In this document: positions 33,936 to 45,369 of the stretch, one piece after another
How the letters are laid out: the number at the start of each line of letters is the position of its first letter
How positions within the stretch are numbered: position 1 is the stretch's first letter
Assembly (NCBI RefSeq): GCF_907164915.1
Contig: NC_061867.1
Coordinates: forward strand, 45,542,242-45,606,241
Origin: Impatiens glandulifera
Taxonomy: Eukaryota > Streptophyta > Magnoliopsida > Ericales > Balsaminaceae
Length of the DNA: 64,000 nt
Direction: 5' to 3'
Program-made: the position numbers and the translations under genes
Notes under the pieces: model-generated
What the model saw: only the letters and a program-made list of their open reading frames with translations
What the model was told of the DNA's origin: nothing
Databases searched by the model: none

Positions 33936-35047
33936 AGAAGTCATGAGTAGACGTAGTCTGAACTTTAATAGACGGGTAGTCTAAACTTCAACAGATGGGT
34001 GGTCAGAAGAAGTGTACGAGCAGACGTAGTCTGAACTTCAACAAATGGGTGGTCTGAAGAAGTGCGCGAGCAGGCGTAGTATAAACTTCAAAAGGCTGGT
34101 GGTCTGAAGAAGTGGGCGAGCAGACGTAGTCTGGACTTCAACAGACGGGTTGCCTACAGAAGTGCGCTAGTAAATGTCTAGGTTTCAACATACGCTCTAG
34201 TCTAAAGAAGCGCTAGCAAACATTTAGGCTTCAACAGAAGACTAAATCAACGCTCGTTCATCTCCCTTTTTCATCGCCCGATAAACGACAGACTGACACA
34301 TCAGCACGCACAATAATCAACGAAATAATATCACATGTCAATATTCAGATTCGACCGTTGCATTAAATGTCGTGTATCATTAATATAAACCTTCTAAGAA
34401 GCTCAACAGTCACACACCATTCAAGTAGGGCTACAATACTCAAGTACGGCTACAGCACTCAAGTAGAGCTACGCTACATCAACACGCAAATCTCTACAAC
34501 ACGCCATCATTGAATGCAAAGTAGCTGTGACTCATATATATAAGTGGATCTTAATATTTAAGAAATGTGGTGTTCCAGCAGTTCTAGTTGTTCTTGCTGC
34601 ATATACAAAAGATTACTCTCTCATTATTCAAATTATAATTCATATACTTTGTATTCTCTATTAAGATAAGTTGAGAGAGAAGTTGTTGTAATATATGTTA
34701 AGCATATTAAGCATTGTAAGTTGAACAGAGAGTGTTTGAATAACAGAGCGATCGTTAAGAGTTCAGAACAGGCATTGTTATGTCCTGGGTGACGTATGAG
34801 TTTTTATCTCCAAACATCCATAAATAACTCTGTGTCTAATTCTTACTGTCTTATTTATCTTGTATCATTACGTTTCAAATCTAGCGAGTAATTCCTCACT
34901 TGAATCTGATTCAAGAGCTCGCGAAGATTTATCACGAGAATGGAAACAAGTATTTACCTCTAACAGGGTTAAAACCGAGTTGGAAGTCGATAGTCGTTCA
35001 ACAATACTCAAACCCCACTGGTTGTTGTTGACGCCGATCCTAACATA
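33936..35047 (+). mobile_element. Copia-type LTR fragment, plus orientation
   Basis: This carries a minisatellite (33950-34250), a TATA-like 'catatatataagtgg' near 34530, and a block 'tttttatctccaaacatcc' near 34803 whose counterpart lies, inverted, in the LTR at 37070-38677 ('ggagataaaactcc' near 37300). The order minisatellite, TATA, then leader is the same, so this is a related LTR in the opposite orientation. No coding region follows it; it is a solo or truncated LTR. Exact ends were not found. Confidence 0.55.
33950..34250. repeat. ~60-bp minisatellite with AGACGTAGTCT words
   Basis: About five copies of a unit containing 'gagcagacgtagtctg', 'aacttcaacagacggg' and 'tggtctgaagaagtgcgc' lie in tandem. 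The motif AGACGTAGTCT is an inverted repeat, like the unit of the longer minisatellite at 37910. Confidence 0.85.
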
Positions 35048-35322
35048 CCTCGATCTCATTTTGATTCTACTTCGAACACTATAAACACAATTAAATATAT
35101 AAAATCACCAATATATTTATTTATTCCTTATATTTTATCAGAGTTTTTTAAGTTTATTTGTTTATAATAATATGAATTTTTAATATAATATATTAAAAAA
35201 TTTGTTTATATAAATATTTTTTAGGAAAAGGTATAAATAGTGACTACGAAGATTCTTCAAAACCGAATGGGACAGGAATGGTAAATACATTCCCAGCCCC
35301 GAACCACCTCATTGCCAACCCT
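35048..35322. repeat. Repeat copy right of the plus-strand LTR
   Basis: Direct repeat of 33660-33933, ending in the same 'gggacaggaatggtaaatac' and 'cattgccaaccct' text. The pair brackets the plus-strand LTR. Confidence 0.75.
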
Positions 35323-35484
35323 AAGTCCAGAACATGATGGTGGAACGAGCCTCAGTCCCGGAAGGAGTTATAGTGTTCAATCACAAGGAGATCTTCTCAA
35401 TCGCAAATGAGGCATCTCGATCAAACGGTAAGCTACTTCGGTCACCAATGTTATCATTGTGGAAGGAGACTAGGATATCGGTCA

Positions 35485-35780
35485 CTAGGGAGGCATTTTT
35501 AGATGTCTAACATAAAAATCTACAGAAAATCCATTGTTACATAATTGACTAATATTGATTAGGTTATAACACAAGTTTTCAATAAGTAGCACATTGTTGA
35601 TGGTTAGATTACCATGGATAATCTTACCTTTACCCATGGTCTTACTCTTGTTATTATCACCAAAAGTGATCTTAGGACCTGAGCAGTCTGTTTTTTCAAT
35701 TAGAAGTCGTCTATCTCCAGTCATGTGTCTGGAACATCCGCTGTCCAGATACCAAACTGAATCCTCCAGGAAGTTAATCT
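35485..35780 (-). pseudogene. Copia aspartic protease / GAG-pre-integrase segment
   Basis: The minus strand reads VWYLDSGCSRHMTGDRR at about 35780-35705, the copia protease active site DSG with the usual C-x-H-M-T context. It continues through TFGDNNKSKTMGKG and the LCYNLINISQLCNNGF block seen before the pre-integrase domain. The frame then stops and the rest of pol is missing. The element cannot move by itself. Confidence 0.8.
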
Positions 35781-35846
35781 AATGTACCTACACAAAAACA
35801 TATCTACAATCTTTTGGTACCCACATTCACTTACGTCCTTGGTTAA

Positions 35847-36464
35847 TCAGTCCCTTAGGGATCTATATTTGAGTAATTCTGATGGATTTCTCTTTTTAAG
35901 TTGTGATAAATGCGTATGATTTAGACTTAGTAGAGTCTTCCTACTAGCAGTTGATCCCTTAACTTTAGAGGATGATTTTTGTTTAAGGCTCCTTGACTTC
36001 ATGTTAGGTTTTGATATGCCAGACTTGATGGTTGCTTCCTTTCTAGGTTTCAACCAGCTTATAGTTGGCAGAACATAAATAATCTCATCCTTTAAGATTG
36101 GATCCTCACAGCTTGGATTAGTTCCATTATCAGTTAAACTCCCTTTGACAAAGTTTATTGGCTTAAACTTGTCTGTTGTTGGGTTTAACATTTCATTGGA
36201 CTTATCTGGGATAGCTTTGTCAAATCCTAAACCGGATTTGCATCCGACAGGCCTCAGCATACTAATCTTTTGTCTGACAACATCTCCAGACCTTGTCCAA
36301 GAACTGACTACATTCGTTAAACGTTGATTTTCAGACGAAAGAGTTTGAATCTTTTCCTTGAGCGTCTCATTCTCAGATGAAAGCTCAGCCACTTTGTTTT
36401 CAGAAATTTTTGGTTCAAAAACTTGAAATGAAAGAGAGTTATTGGTCTCATATTTTGATTTCAT
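35847..36464 (-). pseudogene. Copia gag, C-terminal coiled-coil part
   Basis: A 205-codon frame begins in a strongly heptad-patterned stretch (KVAELSSENETLKEKIQTLS). It continues to CKSGLGFDK, a motif common in the gag of this copia lineage, and ends in a basic Ser/Lys-rich tail. The frame is separated from the gag start at 37016 by stops around 36500-36720, so gag is broken. Confidence 0.7.
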
Positions 36465-36728
36465 TTCATTAAATGAGTCTAATAACTTCTTGTACTCAAT
36501 GACATGGTCATTGAGTGCAACAGTTAAATCATCTCTTTTAAACTCTTTCGAAGAGAAGTCGAATACTTTGGATTAGTCGTCTGCCATCAAGCATGTGACG
36601 ACTTCGTTATCGCTATCGCTAGATGAGTCATCTAAGTTGTTATCGGCCCACTTGGACTTACTTTCAACGCTCATAAGAACCTTCTATTCCTTTCGGTTCT
36701 CCTTTATTTGATTGTTACAGCCATATAT

Positions 36729-37016
36729 TTAAATCAACTTCTCCCAAATTTCTTTAGCGGAGGAGCATGACTTGATCTTACTGAATATGTTCATGTCGAT
36801 CGACTTGTACAAGATATCTTTGGTGACGTTGTCAAGGTTGTTTATCATCTTATCTTTAATCGTCCAATTACATCTTGGCTTCTCAATCTTTATAGGTCCA
36901 TTAGTGATGACATCCCACATGTCGTAATTGAGGGCATCCAAATGCGCTTGCATTCTCATCATCCAATAATCATGGTTTTCTTTTAAGAGCAAAGGAATGT
37001 GGTTGACAACATACAT
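36729..37016 (-). pseudogene. Copia gag, N-terminal part
   Basis: A 95-codon frame with IPLLLKENHDYWMMRMQAHL, then YDMWDVITNGP and AKEIWEKLI, the classic start of plant copia gag (DUF4219 followed by UBN2). It starts 53 bp after the primer-binding site. The reading frame closes before the coiled-coil part, so it is a broken gene. Confidence 0.8.
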
Positions 37017-37058
37017 GTTTAATGTTCTTGTTGGTGCTTGAGAATATAAAATGAGGGT

Positions 37059-37069
37059 CTGATACCACT
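37059..37069 (-). promoter_or_regulatory. Copia primer-binding site
   Basis: The minus strand reads AGTGGTATCAG just inside the LTR, complementary to the 3' end of initiator methionine tRNA, the usual primer for copia elements. Confidence 0.8.
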
Positions 37070-38677
37070 TGATATGATCGGTACTACCAATAGAGACTAG
37101 GGTTTGACTATTGATAACAACTTATGATAAACGATTCGATAATAATCATGTGAGGGATTAGTATCTGTTTCTATTCTTCAAAAATTCTTTGAACTCTTGA
37201 AACGGATTTAAGTGCGGAAGTGTTCATCGGATTTGAAGCTTTAAACAACTGAAGGTAAATGATAAAAAGTAAAGAACATGGAGAGTTTTATGAATGTTTG
37301 GAGATAAAACTCCTATGTCACTCCTTCTTCCACAACCGGAAGGATATCCACTAAATAATTTGAATCGAATACAACTTACTGAACTAGCAAACTCTTTGTT
37401 GAACAGAACAATCTTTGTTCAACTTACAATATTCTCACAGCTAGATAGTAATTGATTTTCTCTCTTGATCTTGAAGAATGTAAGAAGTCAGTAAGAGCAA
37501 GAGTAAGTAATTTCGTGTGTTCAATTGATCCGATGATCGAGTGATTCGTCCGTTGTCTTTGAGCATCTATTTATAGTAGAAGGACACCAACGGTCGAATC
37601 ATTTTTGTGGACACGTGGAAAGTGTCTGTTGGAAGACCTCCCATAGTACCAGAATACAGCAGACTTTGAGCAAATGGATTATGGCCGTACCGAACTAGTA
37701 GTGCGCCGAATATCCTTTGATATTATCTTGTACTGGACAGGCAGTTTGAAGGATATTTGCGTACGTGGTGTTCGTTCATTTGATACAATTAGTTGGCTTG
37801 TTAGACTGCATAGAAGTGAGTGGAGCAGGAGTAGCAGACAACTAGTTGATCGTGGTTAGACGTATACATTTTTCAGACGGTTGCTAAAGTAAGACATTAG
37901 ACGTGCTCCGTTATACCTCATCTAAAGGAGTTAGACGACCTCGTTTAACTACACATCCATTTAGACTACGTCTAAAGGAGTTAAACAACCTCGTCTAACT
38001 ACGTTTCCCTTTAGACAGCGTCTAAAGGAGTTAGACGACCTCGTCTAACTACGTTTCTCTTTAGACTTCGTCTCAAGGAGTTAGACTACCACATTTAACT
38101 ACGTTTCCCTTTAGACTTCGTCTAAAAGAGTTAGACTACCACGTCTAACTATGTTTCCTTTTAGACTTCGTTTAAAGGAGTTAGACTACCACGTCTAACT
38201 ATGTTTCCCTTTAGACTTCGTCTAAAGGAGTTAAACTACCACGTCTAACTATGTTTCCCTTTAGACGAAGTCTAAATGAGTTAGACTACCACGCCTAACT
38301 ATGTTTTTCTTTAGACTTCGTCTAAAGGATTTAGACTACCACATCTAACTACGTTTTCCTTTAGACGAGTTAGACTACCACGTCTAACTACATGTCCTTT
38401 TAGACTTCGTCTAAAGGAGCTAGACTATCACGTCTAACTACGTTTCTCTTTAAACTTCATCTAAAGGAGTTAGACTACCTCGTCTAACTACGTTTGATTT
38501 CTATTTAGCCTACTTAGACAACGTCTAAATTAGCATAGTCTTATGCACCTGTACAAAAACAAATAGACAACTTAGTTTTATTCATAACTAAGTTTTAATC
38601 ACAAATCATCAAAATAAAGTCGGCATAGAATAAGCTTATTCTTTAGTTTATTTTAGTCAAAATTATTTGACCCAACA
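37070..38677 (-). repeat. Copia 5' LTR, 1.6 kb
   Basis: On the minus strand the LTR starts TGTTGGGTCAAATAATTTTG at 38677 and ends …GATCATATCA at 37070. A TATA-like 'TATAAATAGATG' lies near 37570. The long U3 contains the 12-copy minisatellite at 37910-38500. The base after the LTR is LINE sequence; the duplicate on the other side is lost with the truncated 3' part. Confidence 0.75.
37910..38500. repeat. ~50-bp minisatellite, 12 copies, in the copia LTR
   Basis: Copies of a unit containing 'aaaggagttagactacc', 'acgtctaactacgtttccc' and 'tttagacttcgtct' follow each other about every 50 bp; one copy (near 38365) is about 15 bp shorter. Each unit contains inverted words (AGAC…GTCT), so a single strand could fold into repeated hairpins. 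The regular 50-bp repeat superficially resembles a CRISPR array, but there are no unique spacers. Confidence 0.9.
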
Positions 38678-39799
38678 GTTTAGGCTTTCCTCAACTCCCG
38701 AACATATGACACAGTTGATATCAGGAATGTTAATTTATTTTCGAATTCTGTCTTTTTTTTCAACATTTTCTTGTATATCAGCCAGAGAACAAATTGGTGA
38801 CGAGGAATAATCTTTGGATACCATACCACATTATGTCAATCTATCTTCTGTCCTCTTGTTCTAACAATTTCTCATGCCTTTCCTATTATAAACTTCACAT
38901 TGCTTTCTGTTTTCCAATATATTTAATCATTTCTTTCATTGAGTTTATTTTGCCTCATTAGGTTTAGGATTCTATTACCTTCTGGAATACGCCTCAGAAG
39001 TGAATCGCATTTACCTTCATAGACGTCTCTAAATGAGTACTTGATGTATTATTCTTTTCTAACTATGCTTCCTTGCATTTCTTCTAATTTAATGGGAATA
39101 TTATCTAGCCAATGATCATTCCAGAATAGTACCCCTCTTCCATTTCCAATTGTGATTTGAACCATTTGAAAAGCATCTTTTCTTGTTTTAAGGATCTTCT
39201 TCAATGACCATGTCATTCTTTCATTGATGTTTTATGTCTAGATACTCTACTCTTCTTTCATAAATCGTGTATGCACCCATTTGATCCACAGGAAATCCGC
39301 TTTCTGCTCCAACTCCCATAAGCTCCTGATGGTGAGGACTTTATTCCATTCAATACAAAATTTTATTCCTAGTCTGCCTTCTTCTATCGGAGTGCAAACA
39401 TACTTTCATTTGACTTTTTTTACCTCATTTGCCTTGTATTCCCTAGATGTAACCTCTCCTGATTCTATCGAGTTCAATCGTAACTTTCTTTAGGATTATT
39501 ATATGTTGTCCCAAGTAGCCGATAATTCCAAAGATGATTCTTTTAACGATCTCGATTCTACCTACATAAGATAGTTTTTTCGTAGCCCAACCCAAGACAG
39601 AATTTCTAACTTTTTCTAAAGTTGTCTAAAGTGATTATATCGGAGTTATTTTGATGATAGGGGTACTCCAAAGAATTTCACTGGTAGTTCACCTTCCTTA
39701 ATTCCCATAATATTGAATATGTTTTCCTTCCTTTCTTTATACCCCTCCATAGAAAGCTTGGCTTTTGTTCTCATTGATGTATAACCCTATAATACTCGA

Positions 39800-40249
39800 A
39801 AAGATTGTTATAAGTTCTTTGATTATACTAACATATTTAACATCCGAATAAGCCATAAAAAAATCTATTGCAAAACATATATGGGTTATTGTTTCTTCTT
39901 TGCATTACGGGTAAAATTTGAAATGATGACTTCTTAGAAGTATTTTAAAAATGCAGTCAAGAATTTCCATTATAAAGATGAATAGGTAATGAAATATAGG
40001 GTCTCCTTGCCTTACTCCCCATTCACCCTTGAAGAAACCTTCATGAATACCATTCACACTCACAACAAAGTGAGGATTGGAAACACGTTGCACAATCCAA
40101 TCAATGAATATGATTGGAAAACCTGCAGCAAGGAGCAATTCATGGATTAATTCCCATCTAATCGAGTGAAAAGCTTTTCTAATGTCAATTTTGAAAACCA
40201 CACGTGGCAATATGTTTTTCTTGCCATATTCATTCAATAAGCTCTGCAT
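39800..40249 (-). pseudogene. LINE reverse transcriptase
   Basis: The frame contains VFKIDIRKAFHSIRW (the FKxDxxKAYDxxxW block), then VVSVNGIHEGFF and WGVRQGDPI, the conserved RT blocks. Just beyond, in another frame, ICFADDFFMAYSD gives the catalytic FADD motif near 39850. Frameshifts separate the blocks, so no complete enzyme is encoded. Confidence 0.85.
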
Positions 40250-40956
40250 GAGTAGGATGTTATGGGAAATAGAGCGTTTAGGAATAAATGTTGATTACCC
40301 TAATCCTACAAGTTTATCAATAACTGTTTTCAAACGTTGCAAGAGAATTTTTTAAATAACTTTGTAAATAACATTACAGCATGAAATAGGACGAAAGTCC
40401 TGAATTTTTTCTAGAATTGAATTCTTAGGAATCAAATTCAACATTGTGACATTCCATTGCTTTAGTATTTTCCTGTTTTGGAAGAATTCCAAAACCCCTT
40501 CGCTTGCATCTTTACCCATTATTTCCTAGTTTTCTTTAAAGAAGTTCGTGTTGAAATCATCTAGCCTTGGGCTCTAATCCCCTTTCATCGAAATACTTCT
40601 TTTCTGACTTCTTCAATACTGACTCTTGTAATCAATTGGTTATCACTTTTATCATTGATTTTCCTTTGCACAATCTGTTGAAGCAAACTTTGGTTGTCCT
40701 CTATTATTTTGCTCGTTTCTGTTCTAATCAGCTCTTTATAAAATTTTATTGCTTCCTCGTGAACTGACTTTTGTCCCTGTAAAACATCTTCATTTGAGTT
40801 TGTGAGCCTTAAGACCTGATTTTTGAAACTCCTTGATGAACTTTTTTTATATAAGAAAGAAGTATTATTGTTTCCTAATGAAAGCCAATTTTCTCTAAAT
40901 TTTTTCTTAACAAAGCTTTTCTCTTTGAAATAGAGGTTTCTGAATTGCGTAAGAGC

Positions 40957-41199
40957 CTATTTTTCCTCTTCCATGTTATAAGATAGATTCAGAGCTCTTA
41001 GTGTCTTACTTTGTATTTCCTCCAGTTTTGTTCTGGCTTCCTCTACTGTTTTAGAAATCTCACTATATTTTTTCCGATCTAGCTTATTTAGCTTCCCTTT
41101 CAGTAATCTTAGTTTCTCATAAACTCTAAACATCTTTGTTCCAATAATTATGATGTTCCAAGTTTCATTAAGGATTTCATTAAATTCTTCATCTTTCAT
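40957..41199 (-). pseudogene. LINE ORF2 linker between endonuclease and RT
   Basis: An 80-codon charged frame (LRLLKGKLNKLDRKKYSEIS) matches the usual helical linker of plant L1 ORF2 and overlaps the endonuclease frame by four bases. Confidence 0.65.
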
Positions 41200-41543
41200 C
41201 TAAAAGTTGAAGAACTTAAAGGGTCTTTTCTGTTTTTTCTCCCCTCCCAAAAGAATTTCAAAGGGAAATGGTCAGAGATACCTGGTTGCAAAACCTGGAT
41301 TTGACTTCTTGGGTAAAACTCCACCCATTTTTCATTCACTAGGAATGTATCAATTCTGTTTTTTCTCATGTTGTCTGCCCCTCTTGAAGTTAACCATGAA
41401 AATAGATTACCTGAGGAAGACGGTTTAACGCAGCTTATATCTCGAATGCATTCATTGAAATTCTGCATGTCTTGTGTTATGTTTGTCTTAAACTCTCTTT
41501 CATTCCTGAATCTTGTAACGTTAAAATATCCATAATAACTCAC
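41196..41543 (-). pseudogene. LINE apurinic-type endonuclease, C-terminal part
   Basis: The frame has DMQNFNECIRDISC, FSWLTSRGADNMRKNRID, FLVNEKW and GISDHFPL. The final SDH is the conserved catalytic SDHxP motif of L1 endonucleases. The N-terminal half is decayed to the right. Confidence 0.8.
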
Positions 41544-42055
41544 GGTTCGTCGTCTGTAATGCTTCTTATCTAATCATTCCAATGTTTCTTTCTCTTTGTT
41601 CCAGAGTTGCTTGCATAGACTACCGCAAACAAGATTATTACCGTTGTTGACAGATTGATAACATTTGCCAAAATAACTTGTTTTCTTTCAAAAAAAATCT
41701 TGACTTCAACCATTCTTTTAACCCATCCTACCCAAATTATGTTTTTAACCCCATTAGAGTTATGAATAAATTCTCATTCTTATTTTAAGCAACCCTGAGC
41801 GACGTTCTCTATTTGACTTTTTTGACTTTTGTTTCAATAATTCCAAATACCGTGATTTCATTCATTTCTGCTATTCTTCTAACCTCTCTTCTCTTTATAG
41901 GGTCATTTAATCCTCTAATATTTCATGTCATTAAGTTCATTAATAAAAAGAAGATGTTCCAACTTTACTTCCCCTTCCTTTATCTTTTCTTCCTTTATGT
42001 TTTCCCATATAGCAAGGCTATAAAGAATTGTATTTTTCTTAATTTTTTTACCTTG

Positions 42056-42560
42056 CTATTTTGGGATTTTCGTGTTTCTATGATCAACCTTCTTCTGAAT
42101 TTGAGATTGCATAGTTTCACCCAATTCAGCTGCCTCTACTTTACCTTTCCCATTTCCTTCACCCACTTCCCCTTTCTTACTTTCTCCCACGCTTTCCCTT
42201 TCCACGGCCTCTTCGATATTGATTTTTACTTTCGGGTCAAGTTTTTTTGTTACCTCTTCATTCTCAGCCTTTGATTCTGAATCTCTTACCACTCTATCTT
42301 CCTTTCCCTATTTTTCAAAACCTTGTTCTGAATTTCCTTCATTATCTTGATCTTTCTGCTTACTCAATAATGATTCTTTAGTAATCTCTTTTTTCCTTTC
42401 ATTCTCAGCCTTTTCCTTTTCCAACCTTTCATATTCTTCTTTCTGTTTCTTTTCTGTCTCTTGCTCGATCTTTTTCTTCAATCATTTCTGGGCACTTGTA
42501 ACAAACATGTTCAAATGTGTTACAATCAAAGTATTTACTCGGCCTCTACTCATATGAGAT
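42056..42560 (-). pseudogene. LINE ORF1 zinc-knuckle and charged tail
   Basis: Near 42540-42480 the minus strand reads YFDCNTFEHVCYKCPEM, a degenerate zinc knuckle. The tail at 42292-42056 is rich in Glu, Lys and Gly (EAVERESVGESKKGEVGEG). Both fit the C-terminal half of a plant LINE ORF1 protein, which binds its RNA. Confidence 0.6.
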
Positions 42561-42602
42561 TCTCATAATTGTGGGTTCGCCTTTTCTGTCCGTTACCATC
42601 AT

Positions 42603-42968
42603 CTAATATGGAAGATTTGATCTCGAGTGTATCTCAATGCACATTCTAGCATAAGTCATATGCTCATATTTTTCTGTAGTTGGGTCCATGTAGAGTGGAC
42701 TCCCCAATAGGCTTGCAAAGTAACTTAATACTTCAGGGTTATACATGTGGGGAGGGATATTGCGCAATTGGAACCATATTTGCATAGTTTCTTTGGGCTT
42801 ACTGAAGAGGTTCATACCTTCTTCCCATTTTTCGAGTTTCATGTAGTTTTTTCTAACAAATGTGTGCATGTTGATCAGAATACTTTCGAGATCTGATCCT
42901 TCTTTGAATTTGAGAAAGTACAAGTCATGAATGTTTGATGTTACCTTTTCTAGACCATTTTTCCCCAT
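42603..42968 (-). pseudogene. LINE ORF1 DUF4283 domain
   Basis: A 121-codon frame with YFLKFKEGSDLESIL, KLEKWEEGMNLF, IWFQLRNIPPHMYNPEVL, and YARMCIEI. This is the DUF4283 pattern found in ORF1 of plant L1 elements just before the zinc knuckle. Confidence 0.85.
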
Positions 42969-43697
42969 TGTTGCATTAGGGTTTTTTTGGTTACTAAAAA
43001 TTGCACATTGTTTCTTCCAATGAAGTTGCTATGACATTCTTCCAAGACTTTACACAGTTTTCCTCAACTTCTTGGGGTAGTTTGAATTCAAACGGGGAAC
43101 CGGTAATTTCAACATTTGGCTTAATTGTTCTAAGAAAAATCTTTCCCCTTTCTTGAACTAGGTTGTCAGCTTTTATTTCCCCTTTGTTCTTATGCCATGC
43201 ATTATGTTTATATTGTTCATTCTGCTCGTTACTCTGGTTTTGCCCAATTTTCTGATCTTTACTCTACTTTTGCTCTATTTTCTTATCATTACTTTGAGTT
43301 TTGCTTTATTCTTTATTTTACTTCCAGGCCTGGTCTACATTCCAATTAGAATTGTTCTTGATGAAGTAGATTCTGGTTTTGGGGAATTTAGAGAGCTCTC
43401 TCAAAGTTTCAACAGACCAGTTCCAATTAGAATTACTCCTCTTTTTTAGGAGATTCCAGTCTTGCAAGTAATGCAAGTTGAGCTGCTATGTGACTGTTGG
43501 CTTTTCTCTTTGCTTAAAATGATTTGTCCTTTCTTACCCAGTATCAATAATTTTGTTATCTGATTTCTAAGCCCTTTTAGGTTGGCCCTTTCATTAAAAT
43601 CGATCCTCCATTTCCTCGGGTCTATTTCTTTACTCAATGTTTTCGTTGTCGTTCTTTGCGTTTTTCCTGTTTCACCCAGATTTTCTACATTAATTCT

Positions 43698-44348
43698 TTA
43701 TCTTTTCAATTCTTTTTGGATTAATTTCCTCACTTCTTCGTCTGAGTCGGGTATCTCAATAGTCTCAAGTTGAATTTGATTCCTATTAGAATCTGAGTTA
43801 ATAACCTGTGTATTTTTATTTCCTAGACTACTTTCCAGAACTACTTTATCTTTTCCTAGAACATGTCCTAGACTATCACAATCTAGGCTATCAGCATGTA
43901 TTCCACTAATAGTTCTATTATCATTTGCATTCATCTCATGAGTGTTATTGGGATTGGTAGAAAACATACTTGCTTTGTTGACTGTAAAATCCTTATTAAT
44001 TTTCTTACTCACATCAGTCTGGTCTTCACCCTTTCCTCCTGACTTTGGAGATCCATGATTTTCAATGAGGATATTCGTGGGATTCTCTCCTGAGCCTTTG
44101 TGGATGTTAGTTGCATTCGAATTTTCTGTCTTAGGATATGCGGAGCAGGTGTTGGATTCACCCATTGTCCGATTAAGAGAGTTTGTTGGGCTTGTACCAA
44201 CTATTGATAAAGAGGGAATTGCCCTTACTGCTGAATCTACGATGTTTGTAAAATTCATATTTAAAGTGACCGACACGAATAGATTTGTTTCAGCAAAGTT
44301 TTCAACAACATTATAGTGCCTATAGGTTTGAAATTTGTAGAATTTCAA
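43698..44348 (-). pseudogene. LINE ORF1 N-terminal low-complexity region
   Basis: A 216-codon frame rich in Asn, Ser and Thr, ending with IEIPDSDEEVRKLIQKELKR. It lies upstream of the DUF4283 part on the same strand, and a small frame (43446-43637) lies between. It is probably the disordered N-terminus of ORF1. No motif confirms it; position is the main argument. Confidence 0.55.
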
Positions 44349-44480
44349 GGAAATTGATTTCCTAATGTACTTTAGTCTTGACCGAGAATAGTATCAATTG
44401 TCAATCAAGAGAGATCAATGAGGAGATTTAGTAATTTCTGCGAAAAGACGACCCTTTTGACCGAGAGATGAAATCGCGAT

Positions 44481-44754
44481 GCACACAGCACACAGAACGC
44501 ACAGATGGCACGACAACGAACTGTGTGTGATTTCTTTGTGACTACGACCGAGGGTTTCTTCAATGACGATTACGACTGTGACAATATTGTCGGCATATCA
44601 CGGCGCACATGGCACACTTATCGCATAGATCGCACAGTTCACACTTCACTTAGGGTTTTACCTTTACAACCAAAAGTCTTTAAAGAAGCATAATATGTAT
44701 TTTTATCATGTAATAGTAGATATGGTATTTTCCAATTGAGTATTTTAGTAGGCT
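44481..44754. other. No recognised feature
   Basis: Less AT-rich stretch with 'cacacagcacacagaacgca'; it may be the 5' leader of the LINE. No protein is supported. Confidence 0.4.
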
Positions 44755-45350
44755 GAATGTTAATGGGATAAGTGGCATGAAGAATAGAAAATTTCCATAA
44801 ATCATTTCTCAAATTGGTTTGGAAAAAGAAAGAGCTCTTGCTATTTGTAATAGATGTTTATGTTTTCACTCCACAACCACATTTTATTGTGGAGTATACA
44901 CAACTTCGTAAACAATTCCAAACTTATTTAGAATCATTTGACACTAGTTAGAACAAAATTCGGTGTCATTATCAGTACGTCTGGTTTTAATAGTTTTATT
45001 AAATTGAGTTTACCATTTGGATGATTTTTTCTAGAATAGAAATTACTTGAATTTTGAAACTCAACATAAATTTCCAATTACAATGAGAAATATCGTCAAC
45101 AATTGTTAGCATAAAAGGAGTATTTAGGATTGAAATTTTCCAATACGGTCCTCATATATCAATATGTAATAGGTGGAATAAAAAACTTGATTTTATAGAA
45201 CTAGATAGGAAATAAAGTCGATGTTGTTTAGCTTTCAGAAAAATATAACATTCAGAAACATCATGCAAAACAGATTTTGACATTGAAATGGAAGAATAAA
45301 TATATTTAATTGCATCAACTGAAGCATGACCAAGTCGTTTATGTCATACA
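44755..45350 (-). mobile_element. Copia integrase remnant
   Basis: The minus strand from 45345 reads KRLGHASVDAIKYI (pre-integrase), then a C…KAKQHRL zinc-binding block, FLFHLLHIDI then GPY, and TIVDDISHCNWKFML, the pattern of the copia GAG-pre-integrase and integrase core with its first Asp. Stops and shifts are frequent. It is a separate insertion from the truncated copia at 35325, cut on the right by the LTR that starts at 45370. Confidence 0.8.
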
Positions 45351-45369
45351 TTTAGGGAAATGAGAGAAG

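Larger units (their letters stand above)
35325..38677 (-). mobile_element. Truncated Ty1/copia element (5' LTR, gag, protease)
   Basis: Reading right to left: an LTR (38677-37070) bounded by TGTTGGG and CA, a primer-binding site, gag, and a protease segment. Integrase, reverse transcriptase, RNase H and the 3' LTR are absent, so about two thirds of the element is lost at the left. It inserted into the LINE to its right: the LINE zinc-finger codons start at the base after the LTR. Confidence 0.85.
38678..44480 (-). mobile_element. L1-type LINE, nearly full length but degenerate
   Basis: Reading right to left: ORF1 N-terminus (44348-43698), DUF4283 domain (42968-42603), zinc knuckle (near 42540), acidic C-terminal tail, endonuclease (41543-41196), linker, reverse transcriptase (40249-39800) and C-terminal zinc finger (from 38730). 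The 3' end is missing because the copia element inserted at 38677/38678, between codons of the zinc finger. Many stops show it is inactive. The 5' limit is not sharp. Confidence 0.85.

Noticed and set aside
34860..35084. Overlapping frames on both strands near 34860-35084
   Set aside because: They are short frames in the leader part of the plus-strand LTR and lack any protein motif.
37910..38500. CRISPR-like regular repeat
   Set aside because: It is a continuous minisatellite without unique spacers, in an LTR of a plant copia element.
41813..42274. 153-codon plus-strand frame with hydrophobic, membrane-like text
   Set aside because: It is antisense to the LINE ORF1 tail; Phe/Leu richness comes from reading an A/G-rich coding strand backwards.
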